DNA of 64,000 nucleotides, from contig CM035807.1 of assembly GCA_020466095.1 (NCBI GenBank), positions 54,254,878 to 54,318,877 on the forward strand. Direction: 5' to 3'. The DNA is from Chlorops oryzae (taxonomy: Eukaryota > Arthropoda > Insecta > Diptera > Chloropidae). The position numbers and the translations under genes are program-made. Shown in pieces: positions 41,677-52,559 of the stretch. The notes beneath the pieces were generated by a model. It worked only from the letters and a program-made list of their open reading frames with translations. It was not told the origin of the DNA and ran no database searches. The first letter of the stretch is position 1, and the number at the start of each line of letters is the position of its first letter.

Positions 41677-42979
41677 TACATTACATCGTTCAATAATGTG
41701 TGTGACTGACACATAAATCGCTCCAATAATAAATAATCGATATTTTTTTTCGAAAGTGTGAACCCTGTTAGGCTTACTGTCAAATTTATATGTCAATCCG
41801 AACATTAGTTTGCAAGTTACAGTTCTTTAAGTGACGCTACTTTTGAGTTAAAAAAAAAATGAATTCAAAGCAATTTCGAGTGTTAATTTTTCATTGCTTT
41901 TTAATGAAAAAAAATACTGTGCAATGCCAGGAATGGCTTGAAAAACATTATTTGGGCTCTGCTCCATCAAAAAAAACCATTTGTTATTGGTATGCCGAAT
42001 TCAAACGTGGGCGTACAGACACCGATGACATTCCATCTTCTGGACGGCCAAATGACGCTGTTATTCCGGAAAACGTTGAAAAAACACTGAAAATTATTAT
42101 GAGCGATCGCAAAGTGAAGTTGCTCGAGATAGCTGACATCCTAAACATATCAGCAGGCAGTGAACACACCATAATACACGAATATTTGGGTATGAAAAAG
42201 GTGTTTTCCAAATGGGTGCCGCGTTTGCTCACACCGGAGCAAAAACAACAACGAATTGATGATTCTAAGGCCTGTTTACAGCTGTTCAATCGTAATAAAT
42301 CCGAATTTTTGCGCCGATATGTGACAATGGATGAAACATGGATCCACTATTACACTCCGGAGTACAATCGGCAGTCTGCTGAGTGGCGTGCAAGCGGTGA
42401 AAGCCGCCCAAAGCGTCCAAAGGCACAAACATCGGCTGGCAAGGTTATGGCCTCTTTTTTTTGGGATTCTCACGGTATAATATTCGTTGATTACCTCGAA
42501 AAGAGTCAGACCATCAACAGCGACTATTATATAAAGTTATTGGAGCGTTTGAAGGCCGAAATTGCCAAAAAAAAAAAAGACCGCATTTGGCGAAGAAAAA
42601 AATCTTGTTTCACCAAGACAATGCACCGTGTCACATGTCGATGAAAACGATGGCAAAATTGCATGAATTGGGCTACGAATTGCTGCCACATCCACCGTAT
42701 TCTCCAGATCTGGCCCCCAGCGACTACTGGCTCTTCGCAGATCTCAAAAGGATGCTCCGTGGTAAGAGATTTGGCTCAAATGAGGAAGTCATCGCTGAAA
42801 CTAAAGCCTATTTTGAAGGCAAAGAAAAATCGTTCCACAAAGGCGGTATTGAAAGATTGGAAAAGCGTTGGAATGATTTTATCTCCCTAAAAGGGGACTA
42901 TGTTGATGAATAAAAACGAATTTTGGCAAAAAAATGTGGTTTAATTAGTTAGTCACACACATTATTGAACGATGTGTTA
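41677..42979 (+). mobile_element. Mariner of a second type, in R1 copy a
   Basis: Inverted ends share catcgttcaataatgtgtgt and gact (from about 41684 and, reversed, to about 42976). TA duplications are at about 41675-41676 and 42980-42981. The empty site in R1 copy b has a single TA at the matching place. The transposase frame is on the plus strand and is broken once. Confidence 0.88.
41859..42913 (+). pseudogene. Mariner transposase, one frameshift
   Basis: The start MNSKQFRVLIFHCFLMKKNT opens the N-terminal domain, with WYAEFKRGRTDTDD and GRPNDAVIPENVEK. The linker is WVPRLLTPEQKQQR, followed by catalytic Asp in VTMDETWIHYYTPE. A run of eleven A at about 42568-42578 shifts the frame; the rest continues from about 42587 with FHQDNAPCHM and SPDLAPSDYWLF and ends GDYVDE. 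All three catalytic Asp residues are kept (DD34D). Related to the irritans type but clearly different from the Himar1-like copies. One indel is the only visible break. Confidence 0.9.
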
Positions 42980-43324
42980 TACCTTGAAAGTACAATTCAT
43001 ATTTAAATTCAAAGCTTAAGATTTGTTAAGGTTCAATATCTCTCTTATTTTTCATCTGATCTAGTCATATTAAAGCTTCAAATATAACTATTGAAAGGAC
43101 TAGAGATTATAAAAGCTTAAATGTTTTATTCGCATGGTGTGGTTAAGTTAAATACAGAGTGTCGCAAAAACTTTGTGCATTATTAAAACACGCGCTAAGT
43201 TTTATTATTCTAAGTACTTATTGCTTTTACACCCTTTGCCTATGTAGTACCGTTTGGGAGCTGTAGCACTTCAAAAACGTATGTTTTTGTATGTTTTTTT
43301 AAAAGTACATTAAAACGCCAAATA

Positions 43325-44620
43325 AAGACTGTCCCAGAAATAACTGTCCTTTTCTTTTTTTTATTGCAAAAAAACAATCATGTTTTTTTTTTAAATTCTT
43401 TCAGTTTATTATTAAGTGGACATTACAAAATAAATAAAAATTTTAATTACACTGAAAAAGTACACTTAAAAAAAATTATACACTTTTTTATTTAGGTCCT
43501 CCATTAGGTTTTTTACCGACCTTTCGTTCACCTTAGTGTATGCCCGACGCCATTTATGTCGAAATATTTCGATGTTCTTCGCAGTTTGTTTGGTCTTCTT
43601 AAGGTTCCTTTTCATTAAAGCCGAATATTTTTCGATGGGACGAAGTTCGGGGCAATTCGGAGGATTTACTTCTCTTAGTACCACAGTGACATTATGGGCT
43701 TGGTACCAATCCATCGTCCTCTTGGCGTAGTGAGATGTTGCTAGGTTCGGCCAAAATAGTACTGAACCTTGGTGTTGACGTATAAAAGGCAGCAAACGCC
43801 GGTCCAGACACTCTCTGATGTAAATTTCGGTGTGGATTGTGCGATCCGTCACAAATTCCTTACTTCGAAGGCCACATTTGCAAATGGCCTGCCACACCAT
43901 GTATTTCTTTGGAAATTTGGTATGTTTTTCGGTGGTAAATTAAGAGGATGCTCCACCGCTTCTAACCGCAGTATAATATCCGTGTCCAGGTGACTGCTTG
44001 AAATCCGCTTTGCAATACGTTTCATCGTCCATGATCACGCAATCAAATTTGGGCAGGTAATCGCGATACAGTTTTCGAGCCCTCCTCTTGGCTTCGGCGT
44101 CCTTTTCTTCTGACCTATCAGGTACTTTTTGTACTTTATAGCTCTTTAGGTTGTAAAATTTTTTAATCCGTTGCACAATTGACTTCGATGTTCCCGCTTT
44201 TGCTGCCATATCACGAACCGAAGTGCCTGGATTCTGAGTAAACAGCCGCTTAACGTTCTGGGCCACCGCTTGGTTCGCTGGACCACTTTTTCTCCCTGAT
44301 CCTTGTTTTTTTTGATAAAGGGGTAAGCTGTCTGTATCGTTTTATGGTCCTACCGACAGTTTTTTCGCACACGCCAACTTCCTTAGCGATCTTTATGTTC
44401 GTGGTGTTTGGATTTTCCAGGTGTTTGTAAATAAATGCTTTCCGCTTTTCTTCTTGTTGATACGACATCTTTTCAGTAACTCTTTTATTTTACGAATGAG
44501 TATTTTTTTTTAATATGCAATATTTATACTTTATTAAAGTACCAAATATGTTGCTATAGAGTTAACACTTTTTAATAAATAGCCCAAAAACAAAAGGACA
44601 GTTATTTCTGGGACAGTCCT
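43325..44620 (-). mobile_element. Tc1-type element (1,296 bp), degenerate
   Basis: Inverted ends AAGACTGTCCCAGAAATAAC and AGGACTGTCCCAGAAATAAC, followed by TGTCCTTT, are flanked by TA at 43323-43324 and 44621-44622. The transposase on the minus strand is broken. Length and ends fit the Tc1/mariner superfamily. Confidence 0.92.
43466..44468 (-). pseudogene. Tc1/mariner-superfamily transposase (D37E-like spacing)
   Basis: The N-terminal helix-turn-helix pair is in the frame 44468-44250 (NIKIAKEVGVCEKTVGRTIKR) and, after a frameshift, 44266-43940 (TSVRDMAAKAGTSKSIVQRI). First catalytic Asp is in CVIMDDETY. After a TAA stop (43940-43942) the frame continues with VWQAICKCG and FWPNLATSHYAKRT, where the second catalytic Asp is Asn. 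RPIEKY gives the last residue, 37 positions further. The spacing is that of D37E-type Tc1 relatives. A frameshift, a stop and the lost Asp make it inactive. Confidence 0.82.
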
Positions 44621-44622
44621 TA

Positions 44623-45499
44623 TATTTACTCTAAAAAAGTATAAATAATCACAAATTGGTTGCGCGAGTGCCCAGTGTGATGGCCGTAGAAAACGAAGGG
44701 TGCCCAAAAAATTTCCAGATATAGGAATTTTTATTTTATTTAAATTATTGACATTATTGTTGTATGGGAGATAAGTTTTCGGGGAACCCAGCTGTGATGA
44801 AGTGGTAAAAATAGGTTCATTTTGGTTTTTGAGGTCCTTATGACAGTTAAAAGCATTCGAAAGTAAAAAGAATTTTTATATCGAAAATTGTTTTGGTCGT
44901 TATAGCGGGGAAGGAGGGGTGGTGTTGGGCGTCGGAGCATTTAAATAAATTTTTATATTTGCTTAACGTTATCAATAGAAGTATGAAACCATCGAACTTT
45001 GGAGCGGTATAGCCGTACTGAACTAAAATCTACAAGTTTCAATTAAAAAAGGGGCAAAACACGGCAAGTGTACCACGGGCAAAATTTTTGCTTCCCGAAT
45101 TGGATGAAACTTGGCCCAGTTGTTAAGATGTAAGAGTACGTTAAATGTGCAAAAAAGAGAAAATTTTAATCACAGAATGCCGAGATACAAGTTGTCAAAG
45201 TTTAGATTTTTGCTTCAAAGAATATTCTTAATTGAATTAAAATGAGGCTAAAATCGCCTCCCAACAAAAATGTTTAAGTTTAATTTCTTGATTTTATAGG
45301 AGAGACGTCATTTTAAAAATGTTAGGTTTGACACCCTGTGCGAGGGCCGTGCAATAAGTACCCGTGTTTGACGACAGGGGGCGTCCCTGAGGGAAGATGG
45401 AAAAAGAGCATATCGTTCGGAAATTCGCTTTTTGTTTTTGGATGGGAAAATATGCGAGGAGATAACAACATAGTTGGATGGAGTTTATGGGTACAGTTC
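44623..45499. other. No gene; possible left end of a mariner relic
   Basis: AT-rich sequence without coding support. The part from about 45325 (gacaccctgtgcgagggccg) is GC-richer and may be the left flank or inverted end of the mariner relic that follows, but no matching right end is visible. Confidence 0.4.
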
Positions 45500-46190
45500 G
45501 CCATCTATGACCACAGTTAGATATTGGTTAAATGAATTTAAACGTAAACGAACATCCGTTTTTTATGAGGAGCGACCTGCAGACGTTTTATACCGAGGAA
45601 GTCATTCAAAAAGTCCACGACATGATTCTCGCTGATCGACAATCGAAAGTGCGCGAAGTAGCAGAGGCCGTAGGTGTGTCGACCGGAACGACAATTAATA
45701 TTTTATCTGATAAAATGGCGATGAAAAAATTGTGTGCTCGATGGGTGCCGGGATTGCACGGTGGACAATAAGCGGATACGGCTGTTAACCTTCGAAGGAG
45801 CAATTTAACCGATATGCGCAGGAGTTTTTGCGTCGAGTTATAACCGTTGATGAAACCTGAATCCATCATTACACACCAGGAACAAAGGAACAATCAAGCC
45901 AATGGATTATTCGCGGGGAATCTTCTCCAAAGAAGCCGAAGACGGTCCCAGCCGGAAAGGTCATGGCGACGAGTTTTTGGGATGCGAACGGCGTCATCCT
46001 AATGGAGTTTTTAGAAAAAGGAAGAACGATCACTAGACAATATTACAGTGAATAATTGAAGGAGACACGTCCGCATTTGGCGAAAAACAAGGTGCGGTTT
46101 TACCACGATAACGTACCACCACATTCGTCCGGAATTGTCGCCGCCAACCTGCATGAATTGCGTTATGAACTGCTGCCGCAATTTCGGATT
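45500..46190 (+). pseudogene. Third-type mariner transposase relic
   Basis: Fragments read in several frames: TTVRYWLNEFKRKRTSVFYE (about 45507-45566), EVIQKVHDMILADRQSKVRE and VAEAVGVSTGTTINIL (to about 45710), MKKLCARWVPG, VITVDETWIHHYTP with a TGA at the Trp codon (about 45840-45880), GKVMATSFWDANGVIL (about 45955-46003) and YHDNVPPHSSGIV (about 46100-46135). It ends at YELLPQF where the usual PPYSPDLAP should follow, truncated close to R1 copy b. First two catalytic Asp positions are present; the third is lost. Confidence 0.78.
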
Positions 46191-46209
46191 TTCAATTACT
46201 ATGGAATTA

Positions 46210-46727
46210 CTATACCAAACAATGCATAGAAAACATTTAATATTTTTAATCTCCAGCCCTTTCAATAAGTAACATTTCAAGCCGTTATATGACCTGATCA
46301 GGTGAAAAATGTGAGAGATATTTGAACCTTAACACAACTTGAATTTTAATATGAGCTGTAACCTGAAGGTATGCATGTCAATATTTAAGGCAAAAATTTC
46401 CTATTACTTGTTACTATTTTTCTGTGAAATTGGGTTTTAACTGTGATGCATGATTAACAGTATTTCGCGATATATTTCTGATGTCATGGTTATGTGGCAA
46501 TATTTAAAAAAAAACCAACGAGTCAATGTCAAAATTTTTCGATGAATACTTTTGAGGGATTCTGTTAAAGAGACATCGTACCAAACTTTAAAGGCAATTC
46601 GGCACGCGTTATCGTTATCCATTCCCATTAATATTTTATATTTAAGCTAATAGGACCATTTAGAAAAAAAATAATGCATATCGATTTTGGTAAATATAAA
46701 AGCCTCCCTTATATCTTAGGACACCCT
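46210..46727 (-). repeat. R1 dispersed repeat, copy b (uninterrupted, inverted)
   Basis: This is the only copy of R1 in the window without an insertion, about 520 bases. Read on the minus strand it starts agggtgtcctaagatataag and ends near cattgtttggtatag. It serves as the empty-site reference for the three mariner insertions in copies a and c. No open frame of note. Confidence 0.75.
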
Positions 46728-47454
46728 ACTCGACACCCATGAAGTTCTCGCAAAGATATGTAATATATTTTCTGGAGGCCTTGACCACAATGCCAATACA
46801 CCATCTACCAAAATTCATAATTTTTGTCACTCATTACCTATTTAATCTAAATCGTTATTTAATTTTGACAAACGAGCAAAACAGGATATAAGTGGGTCTT
46901 AGAGCATAATTTGTGGTCTCTCCATTCTTACAACCGCTGCGCAATTTTCGTCTCCCATTTATATCCCCCAATAATCGAAGAATATATTCACATCGATGTC
47001 TTCATTAACACCGGAGATATAAGGAGCAAACAATTTAAGAGCCCAACATATATCCACTGTCTATTGTAACTGCATGTAGCTATAAATGGCTTTGTTCGTA
47101 ACTATCAATAGCTTTGTATGTAGCTATAAACAGCTATGTATGTAGCTATAAATAGCTATGTATGAAGCTATAAATTGCTGTGTATGTAGCTATGATTTGC
47201 TATAACTAAAAACAATTTCAACAAAGGATAAGTGAATGGCTCAAACACCAGCAACTATAAATGAGATAGTTTGTATTTACTTTGCCTTATGCCGATCTCA
47301 TCCCGGAGAGTATTGGATTTGTTTTGCGCTTGCATTTGCATTTTATTGTGTTAGTGAGAGGAAACGGCATAAAGCCAATTAACCAGCAAAGAGAGGGTAG
47401 GTTGAAGAGTTGGTAATGTGTATTTATGCTATGACCTAAATCATATTTACATTA
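46728..47454. other. No gene; contains a 22-bp minisatellite
   Basis: AT-rich intergenic sequence with no coding support. The minisatellite at 47072-47206 is listed separately. Confidence 0.5.
47072..47206 (+). repeat. 22-bp minisatellite
   Basis: gtatgtagctataaatagct and variants repeat about five to six times with a 22-base period (clear at 47116-47203). A degraded version of the same motif occurs at about 28125-28185 (gtatgtagctatgaatagct). Confidence 0.75.
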
Positions 47455-47532
47455 TGGTGTCCCACGATATAACGGAGGATTTAAATTTCTCAAAAATCGA
47501 AACGCATACCCTCCATTTTTTAAATGGTCCTA

Positions 47533-48825
47533 ACAGGTTGGCTGATAAATCCCCGGTCTAACAAAGAAAAACACATTTTTTTGTCAAAATTCGTTTTTAT
47601 TATTCAACATAGTTTCCTTCAAGAGCGATACAACGATTATAACGACCTTCCAATTTTTTCATACCATTTTGGTAGTACTCCTTCGGTTTTGCCTCAAAAT
47701 AGGCATCAGTTTCGGCGGTCACCTCTTCATTGCAGCCAAATTTTTTCCCTGCGAGCATCCTTTTGAGGTCTGAGAACAAGAAAAAGTCGCTGGGGGCCAG
47801 ATCTGGAGAATACGGTGGGTGGGGAAGCAATTCGAAGCCTAATTCATGAATTTTTGCCATCGTTCTCAATGACTTGTGGCACGGTGCGTTGTCTTGGTGG
47901 AACAACACTTTTTTCTTCTTCATATGGGGCCGTTTTGCCGCGATTTCGACCTTCAAACGCTCCAATAACGACATATAATAGTCACTGTTGATGGTTTTTC
48001 CCTTCTCAAGATAATCGATAAAAATTATTCCATGCCCATCCCAAAAAACAGAGGCCATTACTTTGCCAGCGGACTTTTGAGTCCTTCCACGCTTCGGAGA
48101 CGGTTCACCGACCGCTGTCCACTCAGCCGACTGTCGATTGGACTCAGGAGTGTAGTCACAGAGCCATGTTTCATCCATTGTCACATATCGACGCAAAAAC
48201 TCGGGTGTATTGCGAGTTAACAGCTGCAAACACCGCTCAGAATCATCAACACGTTGTTGTTTTTGGTCAAATGTGAGCTCGCGCGGCACCCATTTTGCAC
48301 AGAGCTTTTTCATATCCAAATATTGATGAATGATATGACCAACACGTTCCTTTGATATCTTTAAGGCCTCTGCTATCTCGATCAACTTCATTTTACGGTC
48401 ATTCAAAATCATTTTGTGAATTTTTTTGATGTTTTCGTCGGTAACCACCTCTTTCGGGCGTCCACTGCGTTCACCGTCCTCCGTGCTCATTTCACCACGC
48501 TTGAATTTTGCATACCAATCAATTATTATTGATTTTCCTGGGGCAGAGTCCGGAAACTCATTATCAAGCCAAGTTTTTGCTTCCACTGTATTTTTTCCCT
48601 TCAGAAAACAGTATTTTATCAAAACACGAAATTCCTTTTTTTCCATTTTTTTCACAATAACAAAAGTTGCTTCACAAAAGACGCTCTATCTCACAAACTA
48701 ATTGACTTACAGACCTCAAATTTTGACACGAATCATTTGAAGGTTGCCACTATATAAAATTAATATGCATTTGATACTAGCGACGCCATCTATGTGTCAG
48801 ACCGGGGACTTATCAGTCAACCTGT
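47533..48825 (-). mobile_element. Himar1-like irritans mariner, complete (1,293 bp)
   Basis: The left end acaggttggctgataaatcc and the right end, reversed, acaggttgactgataagtcc are both followed by ccggtct and flanked by TA (47531-47532, 48826-48827). The ends differ from each other at two positions. The transposase reads without interruption. As far as I can tell from the protein, it is very close to Himar1 of the horn fly. Confidence 0.95.
47600..48646 (-). CDS. Himar1-like mariner transposase, intact, 348 residues
   Basis: The start MEKKEFRVLIKYCFLKGKNT is chosen because it gives the 348-residue length of Himar1; an ATG nine bases upstream adds MKK. The N-terminal domain (WLDNEFPDSAPGKS, GRPKEVVTDENIKKI), linker (WVPRELTFDQKQQR) and catalytic domain (VTMDETWL, FHQDNAPCHK, SPDLAPSDFFLF, spacing D34D) are complete, ending GNYVE. 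It would cut and paste elements with matching ends. Compared with the degenerate copy at 40353-41602, only scattered substitutions are seen, such as WLCDYTPE. No lesion is visible, so an active enzyme is possible. Confidence 0.94.
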   Translation of the reverse strand: MEKKEFRVLIKYCFLKGKNTVEAKTWLDNEFPDSAPGKSIIIDWYAKFKRGEMSTEDGERSGRPKEVVTDENIKKIHKMILNDRKMKLIEIAEALKISKERVGHIIHQYLDMKKLCAKWVPRELTFDQKQQRVDDSERCLQLLTRNTPEFLRRYVTMDETWLCDYTPESNRQSAEWTAVGEPSPKRGRTQKSAGKVMASVFWDGHGIIFIDYLEKGKTINSDYYMSLLERLKVEIAAKRPHMKKKKVLFHQDNAPCHKSLRTMAKIHELGFELLPHPPYSPDLAPSDFFLFSDLKRMLAGKKFGCNEEVTAETDAYFEAKPKEYYQNGMKKLEGRYNRCIALEGNYVE

Positions 48826-49065
48826 TATAAGCTTTAATATTAATATTATAGGCATTAGATTACGATAACCCGTGTCGAATTGCCTTCTAAGTTTGACAAT
48901 AAGTCTCCTCAAATTGATTCCCCCAAAAGTTTACATCGCACAATTTTTAAATTGAAAATCGTGGGTTGTCTTTAAAATATTGCCACATAACCACGAAATT
49001 AGAGCTATAAAGTGGAATTGTGTTACTCATGCATCAAAGTTCGAACAAACCTTCACAGAAAAAAA

Positions 49066-49272
49066 TACTTAGCCTCAAATATTGACATACATACGAATAT
49101 TTTATACAAAAGTCAAGCCAGACATATAAAAGTTGTATAGAAATGATCAGCGGCACCAAGATATTCGATTAAGCCATGTCCCTCCAGTTGTTTGGGTGTA
49201 TGTCTTTCCGCACGAATTATCAGAGTTTTTGTGTTTGCAAATTGTGAATTTTTTAAATTAAGTAGAGGAAGG
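49066..49272. repeat. INE-1-like repeat fragment (weak)
   Basis: 'gaaatgatcagcggcaccaa' and 'gattaagccatgtccctcca' (about 49141-49192) resemble the central part of the INE-1-like repeats at 19876 and 51245. Too short for a firm call. Confidence 0.35.
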
Positions 49273-49848
49273 GCGGGTAATGTGGTATACCTAATAGTTT
49301 TTTGCCGCCAACAACTACGATTTTTATCCGATTGAAATACTGTTGAACTATTGATATAATATGAATGTTAGGCACACACTACGTTAACTGTTTAAGCGTT
49401 GGGGCTCCTTGTTTTTGACATATTTATCAATATATAAAAAAACTCGAATATCGGCAATTGCAAAATTTGGAGGGTAATGTGGTACACCAGGTCTGGTAAT
49501 GTGGTATAGTATACCACAACACCTGTAAATAATTTTTTTTCTTCTAATAAATAAGTTGTGGTTTATGTTTTATTTATTTATTTATGTTTTTAGAAAGATA
49601 AAAGATTATTTGCAAGAATTGCAAACAAAAATGGCACTGCGATTTGGAATACATTTTTCATGAGCCCAAACGAGCTCGCATTGCAGACATGTGACCCATG
49701 CTATAATAACTGCATCGTCCCCATAGGCTTTATCGTCATAATTACACACAGCTTCTTTTGTTGGTGGAAAATCCGAAAATTCCTCACCTGTTGTGTCATT
49801 TAATATTATGTTTTTGCCACTATCGGTAGCCTATACCACAATACCCGC
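49273..49848 (-). mobile_element. Small TIR relic with the zinc-finger end of a transposase
   Basis: The ends gcgggtaatgtggtata (49273-49289) and, reversed, gcgggtattgtggtata (49832-49848) form a 17-bp inverted repeat with one mismatch. Two more copies of ggtaatgtggta lie at about 49482 and 49496. On the minus strand (about 49790-49602) an open frame reads TKEAVCNYDDKAYGDDAVII, then AWVTCLQCELVWAHEKC and AIFVCNSCK before a stop. This looks like the PHD-type zinc finger that ends many pogo-like DDE transposases. An internally deleted pogo-type element is the best reading; TA duplications are not visible. Confidence 0.55.
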
Positions 49849-51244
49849 ACTCGTGTTGATTCAAAGAAATACTGATTTTCAAGAAAGTATTAATTTTTTT
49901 AAACTACGATTTATACGCTGCTTTAAGAAAACAGTTTCTTGTTACATAAATGTAAGCTCCATGAAGTTAAAAAAATTTTTTAAATTAAAAAATTCAGTTT
50001 TTAGTTGAGCTCAAAAAAAACACGAACATACTTCCACGCAGTTTCTTCCCAACTGATTTATAGCATGACTTGCAAAAATAAAAAGCTGTCTTGCTTTCAT
50101 AGTTCTATTAAAACCCGAAGCTATTAAGCGTAGTTCCGTTAACCCTGTGTGTTTATTTAAAAATAAACCATATTTTATGTCGCTCCCTTATCAACATGGC
50201 GTTATTTACGTTAAAACGCTTGAATTAATATATATATATGATAGTATATTTTTATATAAGGTATTAAAATTTATTATATTAAATTATATATAGGTATTTT
50301 AATTTTTATTTTGCATTTTGATTTTGAATTCTGAATTTGTATTTGTATTTTTATTTTAATTTGTGTTAGTATTTCTATTTTCATTTATATTTGTACTTAT
50401 ATTTGTATTTGTGTTTGTTTTTATATTCTACTTAAGTAAATATTTAAACTAATATTATTTTCAACATTAGTATTTTTATTCTATTAATGCATATTTATTT
50501 GCTCTGAAATCGAATGAAATGTGAGGAAGAAGTGACAGGTAAGTGTCAATGTAAAAGCATTGGTTTTCAAATTGTAAAAAAATTGAAAAATACGCCGAGT
50601 ACCAACTATCAACAAGTCCCAACTTTAGAGCATTTCTGCTACACATCAACTTTGTAAGAGTTAAGAAAGATACGTAAATTTTTAGTTTACATTTTCTTTA
50701 AGCTAGTCCCGCACGATACTTGGTAATAAATAATGAGATTCTTACGTAATATATTAAAAGCATAAATTTTTTTTTTTTTAGAAATTTTATAGGTATTATG
50801 AACGAACAAGGCAAAAAAAAAATACAAAGGACTCGGAAACATCTAAAAGTGTACCGTACTGGAAAATATTTCGGCAAGCTTCACCACAATTGTTTAATGT
50901 ATATTTTACGTTTTTAATAACGCTGGCTGTGTTTCCGGCTGTGCATTCAGGTAACTATATGTTTTTCAATATAATAACACAATGATATAATTGCAGAGCA
51001 GTAATTGTTCTGTGAGTTTGTAACATTTCCATTCACAAATTTTTATCCAATAAAGTCAAACATTTTCGAAAATAGTGAACCAGAAACCACATAGTGGTAG
51101 GTATATTTAATTTAGCTCATGAAGTATGTATTCATACTGTCGTGGTCTTGATATCCTCCAACTACCAAAACCATGGTAGCATCAAAGCAGGTGCTTCTAC
51201 GTTCAGTATTTTTTTATGTTTTAACATAATTGCAATAAAGGGGA
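49849..51244. other. No gene; AT-rich with TATTT-type low complexity at 50270-50450
   Basis: The segment 50270-50450 is built of tatttgta/ttttattt variants. The rest is AT-rich with no coding frame or recognised repeat. Confidence 0.5.
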
Positions 51245-51950
51245 CTTGTTATATCATTATACCTGACACACTCTGTGTCAAGGTTATATTGCGTTTGTGC
51301 GGTTGTGTGTAACACCCAGAACCAGAAAGACCATACAAAATGTATATAGATACCAGGAGATTCGATTAAGACATATCCGTCCGTTTGTTTGTCCGTCTGT
51401 CTGTATACAGTTATTTTATCGAAGGAGTTGAACTATCTTGACAAAATTTGGTGTGCGGGCTAATAGCGACATGATCGGACCATTTGTCGGGGTACCTCCA
51501 GTACAAGGTCTGTTACTATATTCACAAAAATTTCCCTAAAATCTGAGTTTTTCAAGATATATTGATGAAGTTTGACACTTGAACATGTTTAAACGTAAGA
51601 AATATGACTTAAAAAAATTGGAAAATGGGCGCTTTAGAAGGGCCTTGTTTGAAAATTGTCTCCTTTACCCGAAATTCAAATGGGACTTGATCGAAGTTTT
51701 GCACTTGTTTTTCCTTTGTAGCCATTAACGTCCTCCAAAAACAACTACCTTGACCGGTCCATTATTAAGGGTACCTCCAGTACTAGAGTCTGTCACAAAA
51801 ATCTCAAAACTGCCTCAAAATCAGACTTTTTCGAAATATTCCTGTAAATAGTCCTGTTTGTTGCGCGTGGTTCCAAAGTTATTTAAACATGTGTGTATGT
51901 GTCGGGTATTTTATTATCAGGCTCTTCTGACTATAGCACCCTTACAATTT
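51245..51950 (+). mobile_element. INE-1/DINE-1-like repeat
   Basis: TTATATCATTATACCTGACA is followed by ACACTCTGTGTCAAGG, GTGTAACACCCAGAAC, ATTCGATTAAGACATATC and CGTCCGTTTGTTTGTCCGTC, then a repeated GGTACCTCCAGTAC block (about 51500 and 51772). The order is that of INE-1-type repeats in flies. The right end (from 51886) recurs at 33675. No coding capacity. Confidence 0.5.
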
Positions 51951-52159
51951 TTTTATTTTTTGTAAAGAAGTCGTTGAGTTTTTTTCATCATTTTCTTCCT
52001 GCCAGCATTAAAACTTTGATAACTTCAATTTCCAGATTTTTTCGAACCAAGTGTTTCAAAAATTTTAAACGGGAAAGCTTTTGAAAACAAACGTTGCATG
52101 TTTATGATGCAAGCGCTTAGAGAGTTGTAGAGGAGCAAAACCCTTATATTATTATTTTA
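51951..52159. other. Spacer, nothing recognised
   Basis: AT-rich sequence between the INE-1-like repeat and the poly(T) that marks the tail of the antisense LINE. Confidence 0.4.
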
Positions 52160-52559
52160 ATTTTTTTTTTTTAAAACATTATATATTATTTATTGGATCA
52201 CTCCTTTAGGATAGGAGTCTATCAATATTTTTTAAAATCTTACACCTAATTTAACACAATTACATATCACAGAGCATGTTCCGACTTATAGAAACGTTTA
52301 TGAATGTAATTTTTTGATAATTACGGGCCTCGGCTTAAAAAGACTGGGCTTTTATGATGTGTGTGTAGGATCACATGTAATTGAGTCGGTGTTGGAGAGC
52401 ATAAGAAGCTCGATGAAACGGTAAAGCAGAGGATTGCAAACATGAATTGCTGATGTATGAAGAAACACATGTAGTATTGACGGTGTTGTTTGCGGAAACG
52501 ACGATTTTAAGAAGCTAGGGTGTGCGTGGATTGCAAGGGTGCATGGAGTGCACCCACCG

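Larger units (their letters stand above)
40122..43145 (+). repeat. R1 dispersed repeat, copy a (split by two mariners)
   Basis: R1 sequence occupies 40122-40352, 41603-41676 and 42980-43145, about 470 bases in total. It matches the uninterrupted copy b at 46210-46727 (inverted) and copy c (47455-49065). Shared blocks are 'attagctta...atattaat', 'ctcaaaagtattcatcgaaa', 'ttaaaatattgcca.ataacca', 'atgcatcacagtt' and 'gttaaggttcaa.atctctc'. No coding capacity or clear inverted ends. Two mariners sit inside at different TA sites. Confidence 0.75.
47455..49065 (+). repeat. R1 dispersed repeat, copy c (split by a Himar1-like mariner)
   Basis: R1 sequence at 47455-47532 continues at 48828-49065. The left piece has ggtgtcccacgatataacgg, and the right piece has 'attacgataacccgtgtcga', 'ttaaaatattgccacataac' and 'ctcatgcatcaaagttcgaa'. 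The insertion point is the TA in ggtccTA, undamaged in copy b. Copy c ends earlier than copies a and b. Confidence 0.75.
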
